DNA from: Bifidobacterium asteroides
Lineage (GTDB): Bacteria; Actinomycetota; Actinomycetes; Actinomycetales; Bifidobacteriaceae
NCBI RefSeq assembly: GCF_009683175.1
Contig: NZ_WKKW01000003.1
Span: 124,001-188,000, forward strand
DNA length: 64,000 nt
Direction: 5' to 3'
Position 1 is the stretch's first letter, and each line of letters starts with the position of its first letter. Below, one piece after another: positions 43,888 through 54,600 of the stretch. A program made the position numbers and the translations under genes. The notes below the pieces were generated by a model, which saw only the letters and a list, made by a program, of their open reading frames with translations, had not been told where the DNA came from and did not search any database.

Positions 43888-45123
43888 ATGGTTACCTTGC
43901 GTTCAATCAATCAGGACGATCTGAGAAATCACAACCTTTCGGTCATCATCAATACCATTCTACGTTCTCCGTCAGCGCTGAGCAGAGCTGATTTGGCCAA
44001 AACGACCGGGTTGACCAAAGCTACAATGTCCCTGCTGAGCGCACTTCTCTTGAAGAACAAGGTTATAGGGGAGGGGGAGCCGGGGACGACACAGACCAGT
44101 TACGGTCGTCCAAGCACACCTCTATCCATCGCCCATGGGCGATGGGCCGGCATGGGCCTGCAGATCAATACCGATGGTTATGGGTGTCTGGCTCTGGATC
44201 TAGATGGAACGCTGATTGATTCAGCTTGGATCGATGACGATATGCGTGAAGCTGATCCTGAAAAGGTCTTTGCCAGCCTGGATGCCTTGGCAAAGCCCAT
44301 TGAAGGCAGACTCCGCGAGGATAACTATAAATTGGTGGGCTCTGGTCTTGCCCTTCCTGGCTTGGTCACTGGCGATATGCAGTTGCTCATGGCTCGAAAC
44401 CTAGGATGGGAGCGAATCGACCTTTCCCGATTCGCCTTAGTTCGTCGACTAAACCCCGTGGCGGGCAATGAGGCCCGGTTGGCGGCCTTGGCCCAGATTC
44501 CGGGATTTGCGACTCAACGAACAGCAGGTGGGGGGAATGACCTTCTTTCGCCGACTGATTCTTTTCTATACATTTCCACGGATATCGGTATTGGAGGTGC
44601 TGTGGTTCGAGGGGGTACCGTCGAAGTGGGCGATCATGGTTTTGCAGGTGAGCTAGGGCACGCTTCTGTGGATCTGAACGGTCCCACTTGCCGGTGCGGG
44701 CGGCGTGGATGTTTGGAGACCTATGCCGGTCGCAGGGCCCTGGTCGAAGCTGCGGGCATCGCATCTGGGGCCGAGGCTGTTTCCACTTGGGCGATAAACG
44801 AGCTCTACAGACGCTGGCAGCAAGGAGACGACAAAGCCGTCGAAGCTATCGACAGAGGCTTGGACGCCATGATCTCGGTCATCGTCACAGCTATAAATAT
44901 TGTAGATGTGGATGCCGTTATCTTGGGCGGTTTCTGGCCTAATCTCGGAAGAGATCTTACACAACGCCTGCAGGAACGGATCAATCGGTTGACCCTGGGC
45001 AGGAACGCCGCACCGGTAAGGGTGCTCATGCCCAGCCTGTCTGCCTATCCGGCCCTGCGGGGTGCAGCCTCTGTCGGGCTGCGTAAATTCATCGACAACC
45101 CTTTGGGATTCTTTGACAACTAA
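43888..45123 (+). CDS. xylR: ROK-family repressor, XylR-like
   Basis: A 411-residue repressor: winged helix at residues about 15-70 (SALSRADLAKTTGLTKATMSLLSALLLKNKVI) and a ROK domain with GSGLALPGLV, ISTDIGIGGAVVRGG, ELGHASVDLNG and the zinc motif CRCGRRGCLETYAG. AAGAAGGT precedes the ATG. The divergent position next to xylB suggests control of xylose genes with xylose as inducer. The name xylR is inferred from position and family. Confidence 0.85.
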   Translation: MVTLRSINQDDLRNHNLSVIINTILRSPSALSRADLAKTTGLTKATMSLLSALLLKNKVIGEGEPGTTQTSYGRPSTPLSIAHGRWAGMGLQINTDGYGCLALDLDGTLIDSAWIDDDMREADPEKVFASLDALAKPIEGRLREDNYKLVGSGLALPGLVTGDMQLLMARNLGWERIDLSRFALVRRLNPVAGNEARLAALAQIPGFATQRTAGGGNDLLSPTDSFLYISTDIGIGGAVVRGGTVEVGDHGFAGELGHASVDLNGPTCRCGRRGCLETYAGRRALVEAAGIASGAEAVSTWAINELYRRWQQGDDKAVEAIDRGLDAMISVIVTAINIVDVDAVILGGFWPNLGRDLTQRLQERINRLTLGRNAAPVRVLMPSLSAYPALRGAASVGLRKFIDNPLGFFDN

Positions 45124-45175
45124 GTATGGTCAAGACAGGTGTTTATGGCCGATGTACCTGTTTGATCATGATGGG

Positions 45176-46458
45176 TTATTCGCTCAAGGTGACGGATGGG
45201 GTGTCGGTGATCGGATAATAATTGAGTTTGTTCTTGATTTGTTTCTTCCAACGTGACGGTGTATCGATAAATTTTGTTATACCTTTCCATGCTGCCCCGA
45301 ACGCGACGGAATTGCTCGTTGAAATTGACTTCAAAACGTTGATTTTGGCCCATTTTGACGAAAGCACGCGTTTGGAGAGCTTCAGAAGAAGTGGTTCTTT
45401 CAAGTACTCAAACAGTTTCGAATACAACCCGTCCAAGACGATCGTCGGTACATCGCATATATTGACGAAATCAGCCAAAGCTAAACCCAAGTAGTCGGCG
45501 GCGCTCGCCACGGCTTTGCTGGCCCGGGTTTCGTTTCGCATCAGGGCGGCAAACAAATTGCCTATGGGGCTGTCCTGGGAAAAACCTGACGCCGCCATTA
45601 TGGCATTCTGCCCGGCAAATGATTCAAGGCAACCGGTGTTTCCACATGAACATACATTAGTGCCTTCAGCAACATACACGTGGCCGAGTTCTCCTGCCCA
45701 ACCGTGATAACCTGCATCAAATGAACCGTTCTTCATCAACGCGGCATCGATGCCTGAGCCTCCTGAGACATAGAGAAAGTCGGATAGCGGTTCACCATGT
45801 TTATTCCTGAGGTAGTTTTCAGCATATGCCCCGGCGTCCGCCGAATTTAAAAATGAAATTGCCGGCATGTACTTTTTTCGCGACCTATATGAAGGGAACG
45901 AGCGAGGTCAACGTCGGTCCATCCAAGAGTCGGACTGCTGAGAAGATGTGTACCGTTCCTATCGAAGTAACCGTGCAGAGCTGCGGTGACATCGACCACA
46001 ATCAGATCTGCATTTCTTGCCCTTTCATGCAGATCACTGATTATGCGTCCAACCAAAACAAGTGTTTTAGCTGCCTCTTCTGTTTCGGTCTGCAGATATT
46101 GTTGTGCGAGTATTTGACCTGACAGGTCGACGACAGAGGCCTCTATGGAGTCTCTCATAATATCCACGCCTATCGATGCATAAGTGTGCAGAGCCGGAGC
46201 CAAGGGGACGGCTGGCCGCCCAGAACCTATGTTTTTCGAGTCCAGTTCCCGGATAATCCCGTACGCGATGAGCTGCTCGACAAGACGCGAGAGTGTCGAC
46301 CGATTTAAGCCTGTAATTTTTGCCAGATACGCGCGAGAAGGATCAGGAAGCGAACCGGTTATTACAGCTTTGGCGATTATTGCAAGATTGTGGTTGTGCA
46401 GGCTGGTCCTGCCTGCTGTATTCAAGACGTTCTTCTTGCTTGCTGCTACGTTGCGCAT
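45176..46458 (-). pseudogene. ROK-family regulator broken by a frameshift in a run of A
   Basis: Two adjacent frames together make one ROK protein. The first (46458 to 45847) carries the winged helix and start of the ROK domain, ending ...LARSLHIGREKSTCRQFHF. The second continues with MPAISFLNSADAGAYAENY, GWAGELGHVYVAEG and the zinc motif CSCGNTGCLESFAG. The switch falls at a run of six A on the minus strand near 45870. One more A would restore ...GREKKYMPAISFLN and a single protein of about 427 residues. It could be a real loss, a sequencing error in the run, or slippage-controlled expression. Confidence 0.82.
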
Positions 46459-46464
46459 AATAAC

Positions 46465-46952
46465 TGGGCATTCCCGTAGTTTTCCTGATTGGCTTGGTGA
46501 GCTATGGCATCATTGGCTGGATCACGAGTCGCATGCGTTACGGCCGTGAATTATACTCATATGGTTCAAACCCTGTTGCATCGCTTTTTTCTGGTCACAG
46601 AGTGAACCGTACCTTGATACTTACCTATGCTCTTTCAGGTATATTCGTAGGATTGGCTGCTTTTGTCATGGTAGCCAGGGTTAATTCGGCTCGTGTTGGC
46701 TTCGGAGGCACGTACCTGTTGCAGGCTCTGCTTGTTGTTGTGCTGGCAGGATTTGATCCATTCGGTGGAAGGGGCAAATTCAGCAATCTGCTTTTAGCGG
46801 TCATTATGCTTCAGGTCTTGCAAACAGGGTTTACCATTTTGAACTTCTCGCCTTTTGTTAAAAATTTGGCCTGGGGTTCTGCTCTGATCATAGTCATGGT
46901 CATTAGCAGAGCTCTGGAGCTCAGAGCAAAGCACACTCAAAAGGTCAAGTAG
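46465..46952 (+). pseudogene. C-terminal remnant of a ribose-type sugar ABC permease
   Basis: The frame encodes LGIPVVFLIGLVSYGIIGWITSRMRYGRELYSYGSNPVASLFSG, then RTLILTYALSGIFVGLAAFVMVARVNSARVG and GTYLLQALLVVVLAGFDPFGGRGKF. This is the second half of an RbsC/YjfF-type permease (family BPD_transp_2). The first half is missing: an in-frame TAA lies right before the homology, beside the start codon of the broken ROK gene. No binding protein or ATPase gene is near. This is a deletion remnant. Confidence 0.8.
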
Positions 46953-47013
46953 AAGGGTTCGCTTCGGTGACATCGAACATCGAAGAATCATCGGAAAATG
47001 ATTGGATAATGAA

Positions 47014-47574
47014 ATGACAATGGACAGCGAGCAGACAGAGTCAATACTTGATGAACTAAAACAGACTTTTGATAGTATGGATTACGCGAATGTCGACTCT
47101 TTCATTCAAATGCTTAAGAAAGCACGGCATATTGTTTGTGCTGGAGTAGGTCGTGAGGGATTGACCTGTAGGGCTTTCTGTATGCGCTTGATGCATCTGG
47201 GCTTTGACAGCCATTGGGTATGGGATGACACGGCACCGGCTCTTGGACCTGGTGATTTATTTGTCTTTACCTGTGGATCTGGAGAGATTGCGCATCTCCT
47301 CACAATTGCCCGCCTAGCCAAGGACGCGGGCGCTTCAGTCGTTTGTTGCACCGGCGTTCCTGGGAGTACGGCCGCATCTGTAGCAGATTTGACTATCTTC
47401 ATCCCGGCAACCGTATTCAAAGGTCAGGGTGACTTGGTTCCCTCCCTACAACCGATGGGAACTTTGTGGGAAACAGCGTCATGGGTATTCTTTGATTCTC
47501 TTGTCTACGAAATACACAAGGAAGAAGGCATAAGTTACTCATCAATGACGAAGCGACATAGGAACTACGAGTAA
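47014..47574 (+). CDS. SIS-domain protein, 6-phospho-3-hexuloisomerase-like
   Basis: A 187-residue sugar isomerase of the HxlB type. It has the SIS fold with HIVCAGVGREGLTCRAFCMRLMHLGFDSHWV, PALGPGDLFVFTCGSGE and the family-specific SLQPMGTLWETASWVFFDSLVYE. HxlB converts 3-hexulose 6-phosphate and fructose 6-phosphate. No HxlA partner is near. It follows the truncated sugar permease by 61 bases and probably came from the same sugar locus. The start is uncertain (TTG 47002, ATG 47014 or 47020); no strong ribosome-binding site is visible. The actual substrate is unknown. Confidence 0.78.
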   Translation: MTMDSEQTESILDELKQTFDSMDYANVDSFIQMLKKARHIVCAGVGREGLTCRAFCMRLMHLGFDSHWVWDDTAPALGPGDLFVFTCGSGEIAHLLTIARLAKDAGASVVCCTGVPGSTAASVADLTIFIPATVFKGQGDLVPSLQPMGTLWETASWVFFDSLVYEIHKEEGISYSSMTKRHRNYE

Positions 47575-47959
47575 TTTCTCCAATCTCTAATGATTTACCC
47601 GGTCTTTATCTGAATTTCAGGTTGCTCCGGCAATCTGAGAATATTCATCTAGGGCATTCCTTTGATGAATAATCGGTCCTGGAGGCCGGGTTTTTCATGG
47701 GGAAAGATTGTTGTCCTAATGTTCTCCTGCAGTTGTCAATAGTATTCCGATTTTCCACCGGCTGCGTGAAGACCTGAAGTTGCCCCTCATCCCCCGAGAC
47801 GAGACTGGTTTGCAGTGTTCAAAAGTTTGTTGCTGAGGAACGAGTTCAGGACGAAACAGTGGGTTAGCTGCTATTCGCACCTAGAGCCCCTGTATGCGGT
47901 AGAACCGCCTTTGTCTAGGTGGTTAAGGCAGAGACAGTTAATACCAGATTGTTGCAGTA
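47575..47959. other. Convergent intergenic region with a weak terminator and a nested hairpin
   Basis: A 385-base gap without a gene. CGGTC (47674) and GGCCG (47684), then GGTTTTT, form a weak terminator for the isomerase gene. CACCTAGA (47878) and TCTAGGTG (47914) make a perfect 8-base outer stem that encloses GCGGT-AGA-ACCGC (47896-47908). This nested structure has no known class. Confidence 0.5.
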
Positions 47960-48493
47960 CTAGTCGGCGGTTGGTCTCTCCAGCCCTTTGAAGACGAAGA
48001 GGGCGTGGGCATCTCCGCCCTGCAGGCGCTTCAGATAGGTTCGAGCCCGGGCCATGCGTTCCACAGTGGTCTGGGCCAGTGGGGCCGGAAGTTGATCGGG
48101 GTCGAACCAGCCGACTGACAGGCTCTCCTCGTCACCCACAAAGGGATCGGCATTGCCGCCAGGGTCGGGCCGGCAGATGAACAGATGGTCCATGTACATG
48201 GTCCGGTCACCGTTGGCGTAGGTGACCACCTCCCGGGAGGATGTGACCGCCGCCAGGTCGGTGACGATCACATCCACCCCGGTCTCCTCCTTGACCTCAC
48301 GGGCCACGGTGTCTGCCGGGTCCTCGCCCGGTTCGTTGATCCCGTAGACCAGGGCCCACTGGCCGGTGTCCGAGCGCCGACCCAGCAGGACGCGGCCCCG
48401 GTCGTCACTGACGAAGGCCGTCACGCCGTTCAGCCAGAGCAAGTCATGGCCTATGGACCGGCGCAGTTCGAGCACGAAGTCAGGGGTGGGCAT
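47960..48493 (-). CDS. NUDIX hydrolase
   Basis: A 177-residue pyrophosphohydrolase. The Nudix box fits exactly: GINEPGEDPADTVAREVKEETGV (residues about 51-73), with the metal-binding REVKEE glutamates. Such proteins often clean oxidised nucleotides or nucleotide sugars; the substrate is unknown. Only three bases separate it from the pepP stop, so the two are co-transcribed. Confidence 0.92.
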   Translation of the reverse strand: MPTPDFVLELRRSIGHDLLWLNGVTAFVSDDRGRVLLGRRSDTGQWALVYGINEPGEDPADTVAREVKEETGVDVIVTDLAAVTSSREVVTYANGDRTMYMDHLFICRPDPGGNADPFVGDEESLSVGWFDPDQLPAPLAQTTVERMARARTYLKRLQGGDAHALFVFKGLERPTAD

Positions 48494-48496
48494 ACA

Positions 48497-50098
48497 TCAG
48501 TCCCGGTCCGGGTCGGCCAGAGCAGCCCGCTGGGCCATCCAGGCCTCCACCTCTTCCACGGTCTTGGGGATGCCTGCAGACAGCCACTGGGGTCCCTGCT
48601 CGGTCATGAGCACGTCGTCCTCCACGCGCACGCCGATGCCGCGGAACTCCGGGGGCACCAGCAGGTCGTTCTCCTTGAAGTAGAGTCCGGGCTCGATGGT
48701 GAAGATCATCCCAGGGGCGATGGGTGCGCCCTGGTAGGACTCGTACCGGGCCTCCGCGCAGTCGTGCACATCCAGACCCAGGTGGTGGGCGCAGCCGCAG
48801 GCGTGCCAGCGGCGGTGTTGCTGGCCCTGGGGGGAGAGGGATTCCTCTACGCTGACCTTGAGGATGCCCCACTCGTGCAGGGTTTCAGCCAGCACACGCA
48901 TGACGGCATGGTGGATGTCCGAGTAGGTGGCCCCGGGCTTGGCGGCCTCGAAGCCGGCCTGCTGGGCCTTGAGCACGGTCTGGTAGATCCGCTTCTGCAG
49001 GGGGCTGAAGGTACCGCCTACGGGGAAGGTGCGGGTGATGTCGGCCGTGTAGAGGCTGTTGACCTCCACGCCGGCGTCGATCAGGAGCAGGTCGCCCTTC
49101 TGAACGGTTCCGTCATTGCGCATCCAGTGCAGGATGGGGGCGTGCTTGCCCGAGGCGATGATGGAACCGTAGCCCACGTCGTTGCCCTTCTCGCGGGCGT
49201 TGGCATTGAAAACGCCTTCCAGCATCCGCTCGGAGCGGGGTTTGCCCACCACCTGGGGCAGGTGGGTCAGAATCCGGTCGAACCCGTCCTTGGTGGCGGC
49301 GATGGCCTTGCGCATCTCGCCCACCTCGTAGTCGTCCTTGATCATGCGGGCCTCGGAGGTGAACTCTTCAAGCTTGTCGTCGGCTTCCTCATTGCGGTCC
49401 GGACCACCGATGCCGTTGGCCTTGCGGGCGGCCTCAACCTGGTTCAGGACCTCCTGGTCAGCAGTGCGGATCACCCGCATCTTGACCGCACCCTGGTCCG
49501 GTCCCAGATCCTTGGCGATGGCATCAGGGAAGGAGGCGATGTCCTTGGTGGGGATGCCGGTCATGACGGCCAGCTCCCGCAGCCCGGCCCGGGGACCCAC
49601 CCAGTACTCCCCGTACTGGGCGGACCGGTAGTAGTCGCGAGTGGACTGATCGGCCCGGGGATGGACGAAGAGCTCAGGGGTATGGGTCAGGCCCTTGGCG
49701 GCCTCTGGACTGTCAGGGTCCACCGGGTCCAGGACCAGGATGGCTCCGGGTTCATAGTCCTCGCCCAGTCCCGTGTAGTAGGCGAAGGTGGTGTCTGGGC
49801 GGAAGGCGTAATCGTTGTCGTTGTTACGGGTCTTGTAGGATCCTGCGGGGATGACCAGGCGTTCGCCAGGGAAGCGTTTACCCAGTTCACGCAGACGGCG
49901 CTCGGTGTATTTGCTGGACTCCAGCGGCTCGATTTGAGGCTCCTGGGCCTGCCAGCCGGTGGTCATGAACTTCTGGAAGGCGGGGGAGTTGGGGCGCAGG
50001 GTGCGGTTGTTCACCCGGTCCTCCATATTCTGCTCATCCAGGTCCACGTTCTTGGGATCGGTGTCTCCTTGTAGATGCTCATGAGCGGATGCGGTCAC
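48497..50098 (-). CDS. pepP: Xaa-Pro aminopeptidase (M24B)
   Basis: A 533-residue metallopeptidase removing N-terminal residues before proline. After an N-terminal pita-like domain (FRPDTTFAYYTGL), the catalytic domain shows the metal ligands: aspartates in LLIDAGVEVNSLYTADITRTFPVGG, histidine in HHLGLDVHDC and glutamates in MIFTIEPGLYF and GVRVEDDVLMT. The GTG at 50098 is chosen because AAGGAGG lies six bases upstream; the frame is open further but would run into folC. It is divergent from folC. Confidence 0.92.
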   Translation of the reverse strand: MTASAHEHLQGDTDPKNVDLDEQNMEDRVNNRTLRPNSPAFQKFMTTGWQAQEPQIEPLESSKYTERRLRELGKRFPGERLVIPAGSYKTRNNDNDYAFRPDTTFAYYTGLGEDYEPGAILVLDPVDPDSPEAAKGLTHTPELFVHPRADQSTRDYYRSAQYGEYWVGPRAGLRELAVMTGIPTKDIASFPDAIAKDLGPDQGAVKMRVIRTADQEVLNQVEAARKANGIGGPDRNEEADDKLEEFTSEARMIKDDYEVGEMRKAIAATKDGFDRILTHLPQVVGKPRSERMLEGVFNANAREKGNDVGYGSIIASGKHAPILHWMRNDGTVQKGDLLLIDAGVEVNSLYTADITRTFPVGGTFSPLQKRIYQTVLKAQQAGFEAAKPGATYSDIHHAVMRVLAETLHEWGILKVSVEESLSPQGQQHRRWHACGCAHHLGLDVHDCAEARYESYQGAPIAPGMIFTIEPGLYFKENDLLVPPEFRGIGVRVEDDVLMTEQGPQWLSAGIPKTVEEVEAWMAQRAALADPDRD

Positions 50099-50253
50099 GT
50101 CCAGCCTCCTTGAAATTCCGGTTCTGACTATGTTGGTTCCATGGTAGTGCGTTCGGCCGATGTGACAGTCGGCTGTTTCGGCCTTCAATCGGGGCCGGTC
50201 GCGCATAGAATGGGCGGGAAGCATCCACAGCCAGCAGGAGGCGCAGGCAGAAT

Positions 50254-51675
50254 ATGTCATTCGAACACCCCAACAGCAAGGGTCAGAATATTCGCGATGT
50301 CGAGCGGGCCATCATGTCGCGTCCCGCCGAACATGACAGCCCAAATCTGGACTTGGATAGGATGGGGATGATGCTGGACCTGCTGGGCCACCCCGAGCAC
50401 AGCTTCCGGGTCATCCACGTCACCGGGACCAACGGTAAGGGGTCCACGGCGCGGATGGCCGAGGCCCTGGTGCGGGCCTATGGTCTGCGCACCGGGCTCT
50501 ATACATCGCCCCACCTGGAGCGGATCAACGAGCGGATCGCCATCGACGGCAAGGAGCTTTCAGACGAGGACTTCGTAGACCTTTACCAGCAGATCGAGGA
50601 TTTCATCGCCATGGTGGATGACCGCTTCGCCCAGCAGGGCAGGGCTCCCATGAGCTTCTTCGAGGTCCTGACCGCTATGGCTGTCTGGGCCTTCGCCGAC
50701 GCCCCCGTGGATGTGGCCATTGTCGAGGTGGGGATGGGCGGCCGCTGGGATGCCACCAACGTCCTCGATGGCGATGCCTCCATCATCGGGCCGGTGGACA
50801 TGGACCATATGCAGTGGCTGGGGGATACGGTCGAGCAGATAGCAGGGGAGAAGGCCGGGATCATCAAGCCCAAGTCCACGGTCATCGTCGGCGCCCAGCC
50901 CCATGAGGATGCCGTCATGCCCATCATCGAGCAGGCCGTGCGCGAGCAGGGCGCCCCCACACTGTTGAGGGATGGCAACGAGCTGGAGGTGGTCTCCCGC
51001 ATGCCCGCAGTTGGCGGTCAGGTGGCCACCTTGCGCACGCCCCAGGGACTCTACGAGGATGTGCCCATCGACAAGTTCGGCGAGCACCAGGCCCACAACG
51101 CCCTGGCGGCCTTGGCGGCGGCCGAGACCGTCATCCCCGTCAACGGGGCCCTGGACCAGGATCTGGTGGCCGAGGCCTTGAGCCAGGTGCGCATCCCCGG
51201 ACGGATCGAGCAGGTGCGCACTTCGCCCACCATCATCATCGATGGCGGGCACAACCTGAACGCGGCCCAGTCCCTGCGCTCGGCCATCGAGGAGAACTAC
51301 GACTTCAAGCAGCTGGTGGGCGTGATCTCCATGATGGCCGACAAGCAGGTGGAGGACTACCTGGGCCTGTTGGAGCCCGTGCTGGACAGCGTCGTGGTCA
51401 CCGAGAACTCCTGGAAGGGCCGGGTCATGCCGGCCGAGGATCTGGAGCGGGTCGCCGTGAGGGTATTCGGGCCAGACCGGGTGGTCCGGCGCGACCGGAT
51501 GCCCGATGCCATCCAGACGGCCGTTGACATGGTCGACAGTGAGGACCAGACTGGCGTGGGCTATGGCCGGGGGGTGCTGATCTGCGGCAGCTTCGTCACC
51601 GCCGGCGACGCCCGCACCCTGCTGGCCGAGCGTCCCAATCCTGACTTGGCCAAACCTAAGGCGGAGCGCGCCTGA
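50254..51675 (+). CDS. folC: Folylpolyglutamate synthase / dihydrofolate synthase
   Basis: A 473-residue Mur-ligase-like enzyme adding glutamate to folates. Features: DRMGMMLDLLGHPEHSFRVIHVTGTNGKGST (P-loop, about residues 54-62), GLYTSPHLERINERI (omega region), EVGMGGRWDATNVLD, DHMQWLGDTVEQIAGEKAGIIK and the C-terminal IIDGGHNLNAAQSL. GGAGG precedes the ATG. The stop overlaps the smc start by one base (TGATG). Confidence 0.95.
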   Translation: MSFEHPNSKGQNIRDVERAIMSRPAEHDSPNLDLDRMGMMLDLLGHPEHSFRVIHVTGTNGKGSTARMAEALVRAYGLRTGLYTSPHLERINERIAIDGKELSDEDFVDLYQQIEDFIAMVDDRFAQQGRAPMSFFEVLTAMAVWAFADAPVDVAIVEVGMGGRWDATNVLDGDASIIGPVDMDHMQWLGDTVEQIAGEKAGIIKPKSTVIVGAQPHEDAVMPIIEQAVREQGAPTLLRDGNELEVVSRMPAVGGQVATLRTPQGLYEDVPIDKFGEHQAHNALAALAAAETVIPVNGALDQDLVAEALSQVRIPGRIEQVRTSPTIIIDGGHNLNAAQSLRSAIEENYDFKQLVGVISMMADKQVEDYLGLLEPVLDSVVVTENSWKGRVMPAEDLERVAVRVFGPDRVVRRDRMPDAIQTAVDMVDSEDQTGVGYGRGVLICGSFVTAGDARTLLAERPNPDLAKPKAERA

Positions 51676-54600
51676 TGTATCTCAAGGAGCTGACCCTCAA
51701 GGGCTTCAAGTCCTTCGCCTCGGCCACCACCCTGCGTTTCGAGCCGGGCATCACCGCTGTGGTGGGCCCCAACGGATCAGGCAAATCGAACATCGTCGAC
51801 GCCCTGGCCTGGGTCATGGGCGAGCAGGGGGCCAAGAGCCTGCGCGGCGGATCCATGGAGGACGTCATCTTCGCAGGCACCTCCTCCAGGCCGCCGCTGG
51901 GCCGGGCGCAGGTCACCCTGACCATCGACAACACCGACCGGACCTTGGACATCGACTACACCGAGGTCACCATCAGCCGGACCATCTACCGCAACGGCGG
52001 GTCCGAATACGCCATCAACGGATCAGACTGCCGCCTGCTGGACATCCAGGAGCTGCTCAGCGACACCGGGCTGGGCCAGCAGATGCACGTCATCGTCGGT
52101 CAGGGGCGGCTGGATGCCATCCTGCGGGCTGATCCGGCCGGCCATCGGGCCTTCATCGAGGAGGCGGCCGGCATCCTCAAGCACCGCAAGCGTAAGGAGC
52201 GGGCCCTGCACAAGCTGGCCAACACCGAGGCCAACCTGTCCCGCCTGGATGACCTGATCGGCGAAATTCATCGGCAGCTGGGCCCGCTGGGCCGACAGGC
52301 CAAGGTCTCCCGCCGGGCCGACATGATCCAGGTCAGCCTGCGGGACGCCCAGGCCCGCATCCATGCCGACGACGCCCTGACCTCGCAAAAGAAGCTGGAG
52401 GATCTGCACTCGCGGATGGTTCAGACCCGTGGGCAGCTGGCCCGGGGGCAGGAGGAGCTGACCAGGGTCAAGCTGCGCATCGAACAGCTGGAGGGGCTGG
52501 ATCGGCAGTCCAGTCCGGCCCTGGATGCGGTCAACCAGCAGTGGAACGACCTGACCAAGCTGGGTGAGCGGGCCGGGTCCCTGGCATCCTTGGCCAGGGA
52601 GCGCAGCCGTTCGCTGGAGGCCGGCATGGTGGCCGACCAGGGGCAGGATCCCGGGGTGCTCAGGCGGCGGGCCGACGAACTCAGGGGCCAGGCCGACCAG
52701 GAGGAGGGCCAGGTCGGAGCCGACCGGATCGCCCTGGATGGCTGCGTTCAAGCCCGTGCGGATCTTGAGCGGCGGCTGGCCGCTCACCGGCAGACCATGA
52801 CCGAGCTGCGGCAGGCGGCCAGAAAGCGACAGGCTCGGTTGGGGGACCTGGCGCAGCTGGTGGCCAAGGAGGAATCGGCTCTGGAACTTTCCAGGCAGCG
52901 CGAGCGTGACCTGATCCGCCAGCAGGATCAGCTCAGGGAGGGCTTGGAGCGGGCCAGAAACCGGGTACGCGACCTGGATAGCCAGGAGGAAAGCCCCGAC
53001 CAGGACGGCAGACAGGCCCTGGATCAGGCAGGTCAGGTCAGGGACCAGGCCCGCAGCAGACTCAACGACCTCCAGGAGCACGAACGTCGCATCCAGTCCG
53101 ATGCCATCTCGGCCCAGGCCAAGGCCGACGCCCTGGCGGACACGCTGGACCATCGTGGCGCTGGCGAGGCCTTGTCCCAGGCCGGGGATCCGGCCCTGCT
53201 GGGTCAGCTGACCGACTTCGTCCGCGTAGAGGAGGGTTGGGAGGAGCCCTTGGCCCAGGCCCTGCACGACTATGCTTCGGCCCTGGTGGCCAAGGATGGC
53301 CAGACAGTCGATCAGACCCTGGAGCGGGCGCGCCGGGACCGTCTGGGACGTGCTGCACTGATTTCGGCATCAGGCCCGCTCGAGGGGGCAGGTGTAAAGC
53401 CGGGCGATGGCCCCTGGCGGTCGGCCGCCGACCTGGTGGCCCTGCGTGATCATCCTGCCGATTCTGACCGGGCCCAGGGAGTGCTGGATGCTGTCCGCAG
53501 TCTGCTGGCCTCCACAGCTGCCGTTGATGACACTGATCAGGCCCGACGTGCCCTGAAGGATGGATGGCAGCAGGCGTTGACCCGCTTGGGCGACCTCTAC
53601 GACCGGGTGGGTGCTGTGGGCGGTTCCGCCCCGGCCACCAGTGATCTGGCGCTGACCGCACGCAGGGATAAGGCCCTGGCACAGGTGGAGGCCCTACAGG
53701 AGGAATCCAAGGCATTGCAGCCGCAGATGGATGCGGCCCATTCCGTTCTTGAGCAGGCTGAGAAGAAGCTGCAGGAGGCGCGCAACCAGTGCACCGAGGC
53801 CCGGGTCAAGGCCGAGCAGGCCGCCCGGGAGCTGGCAGCAGCCCGCAAGGAATCGGATCGGGCCCAGGCAGGGGTCAAGGATTTGGAAGACCGGCTGACC
53901 CAGGTGCGTGACCAGGTGCGCACCCACGAACTCAAACTGGAGGATCTCAGGGCCGGCCTGGCCCGAGCCCAGGAGGACGGGGGGTCTGATCCTGATGACC
54001 CGGAGGGCATGGAAGAGCGGCAACATGAATTGGAGACGGCCCTGGACCAGGCCCGCACGGCCGAGATGGAGGCCAAACTGACCTGGACCGAGACCGACCG
54101 GCGGCACGCCTCCCTGCTGCGGCAGATTGATCTGCTGCGGGATCAGGCCGACCAGGCCGAACGTCATCGGCAGCGGATAGGCGAGGAGAACCGTCGTCGC
54201 AGGGCAGGCATGGCCTCCCTGGGGCTGATTGCGCTCAGGGCCGACCTGCTGGCCCAGCTGATCAAGGGCAGGATGGACCATACGGCCCGCCGCCGAGATC
54301 AGCTCAGGGCCAAGGCCTCGGCACATGACAAGGAGCTGACCGATCTGCGGGCCGATAGGGACGCTCTGGAACCCAAGGTGGCCGGTCTGCGACAGGACGA
54401 GCATGGTCTGGATCTGGAGCGGGAGCGTCTGGCCGGCGAGGACGGCCGTCTGCGCCAGCGCATCCAGGATGACCTGGGCATGGAGCCGACGGAACTGATC
54501 CGCGAATACGGTCCAGACCGTCCGGTGCCTGTCCTGGATGATGAGGGCAATCCGGTGCCTCTGGACCAGGAGGGGACGGATGAAGACGGGGATTCGCCGG

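Noticed and set aside
48185-50074. Plus-strand open frame of 629 codons opposite pepP and the NUDIX gene
   Set aside because: It spans two real genes on the other strand and has shadow-type composition.
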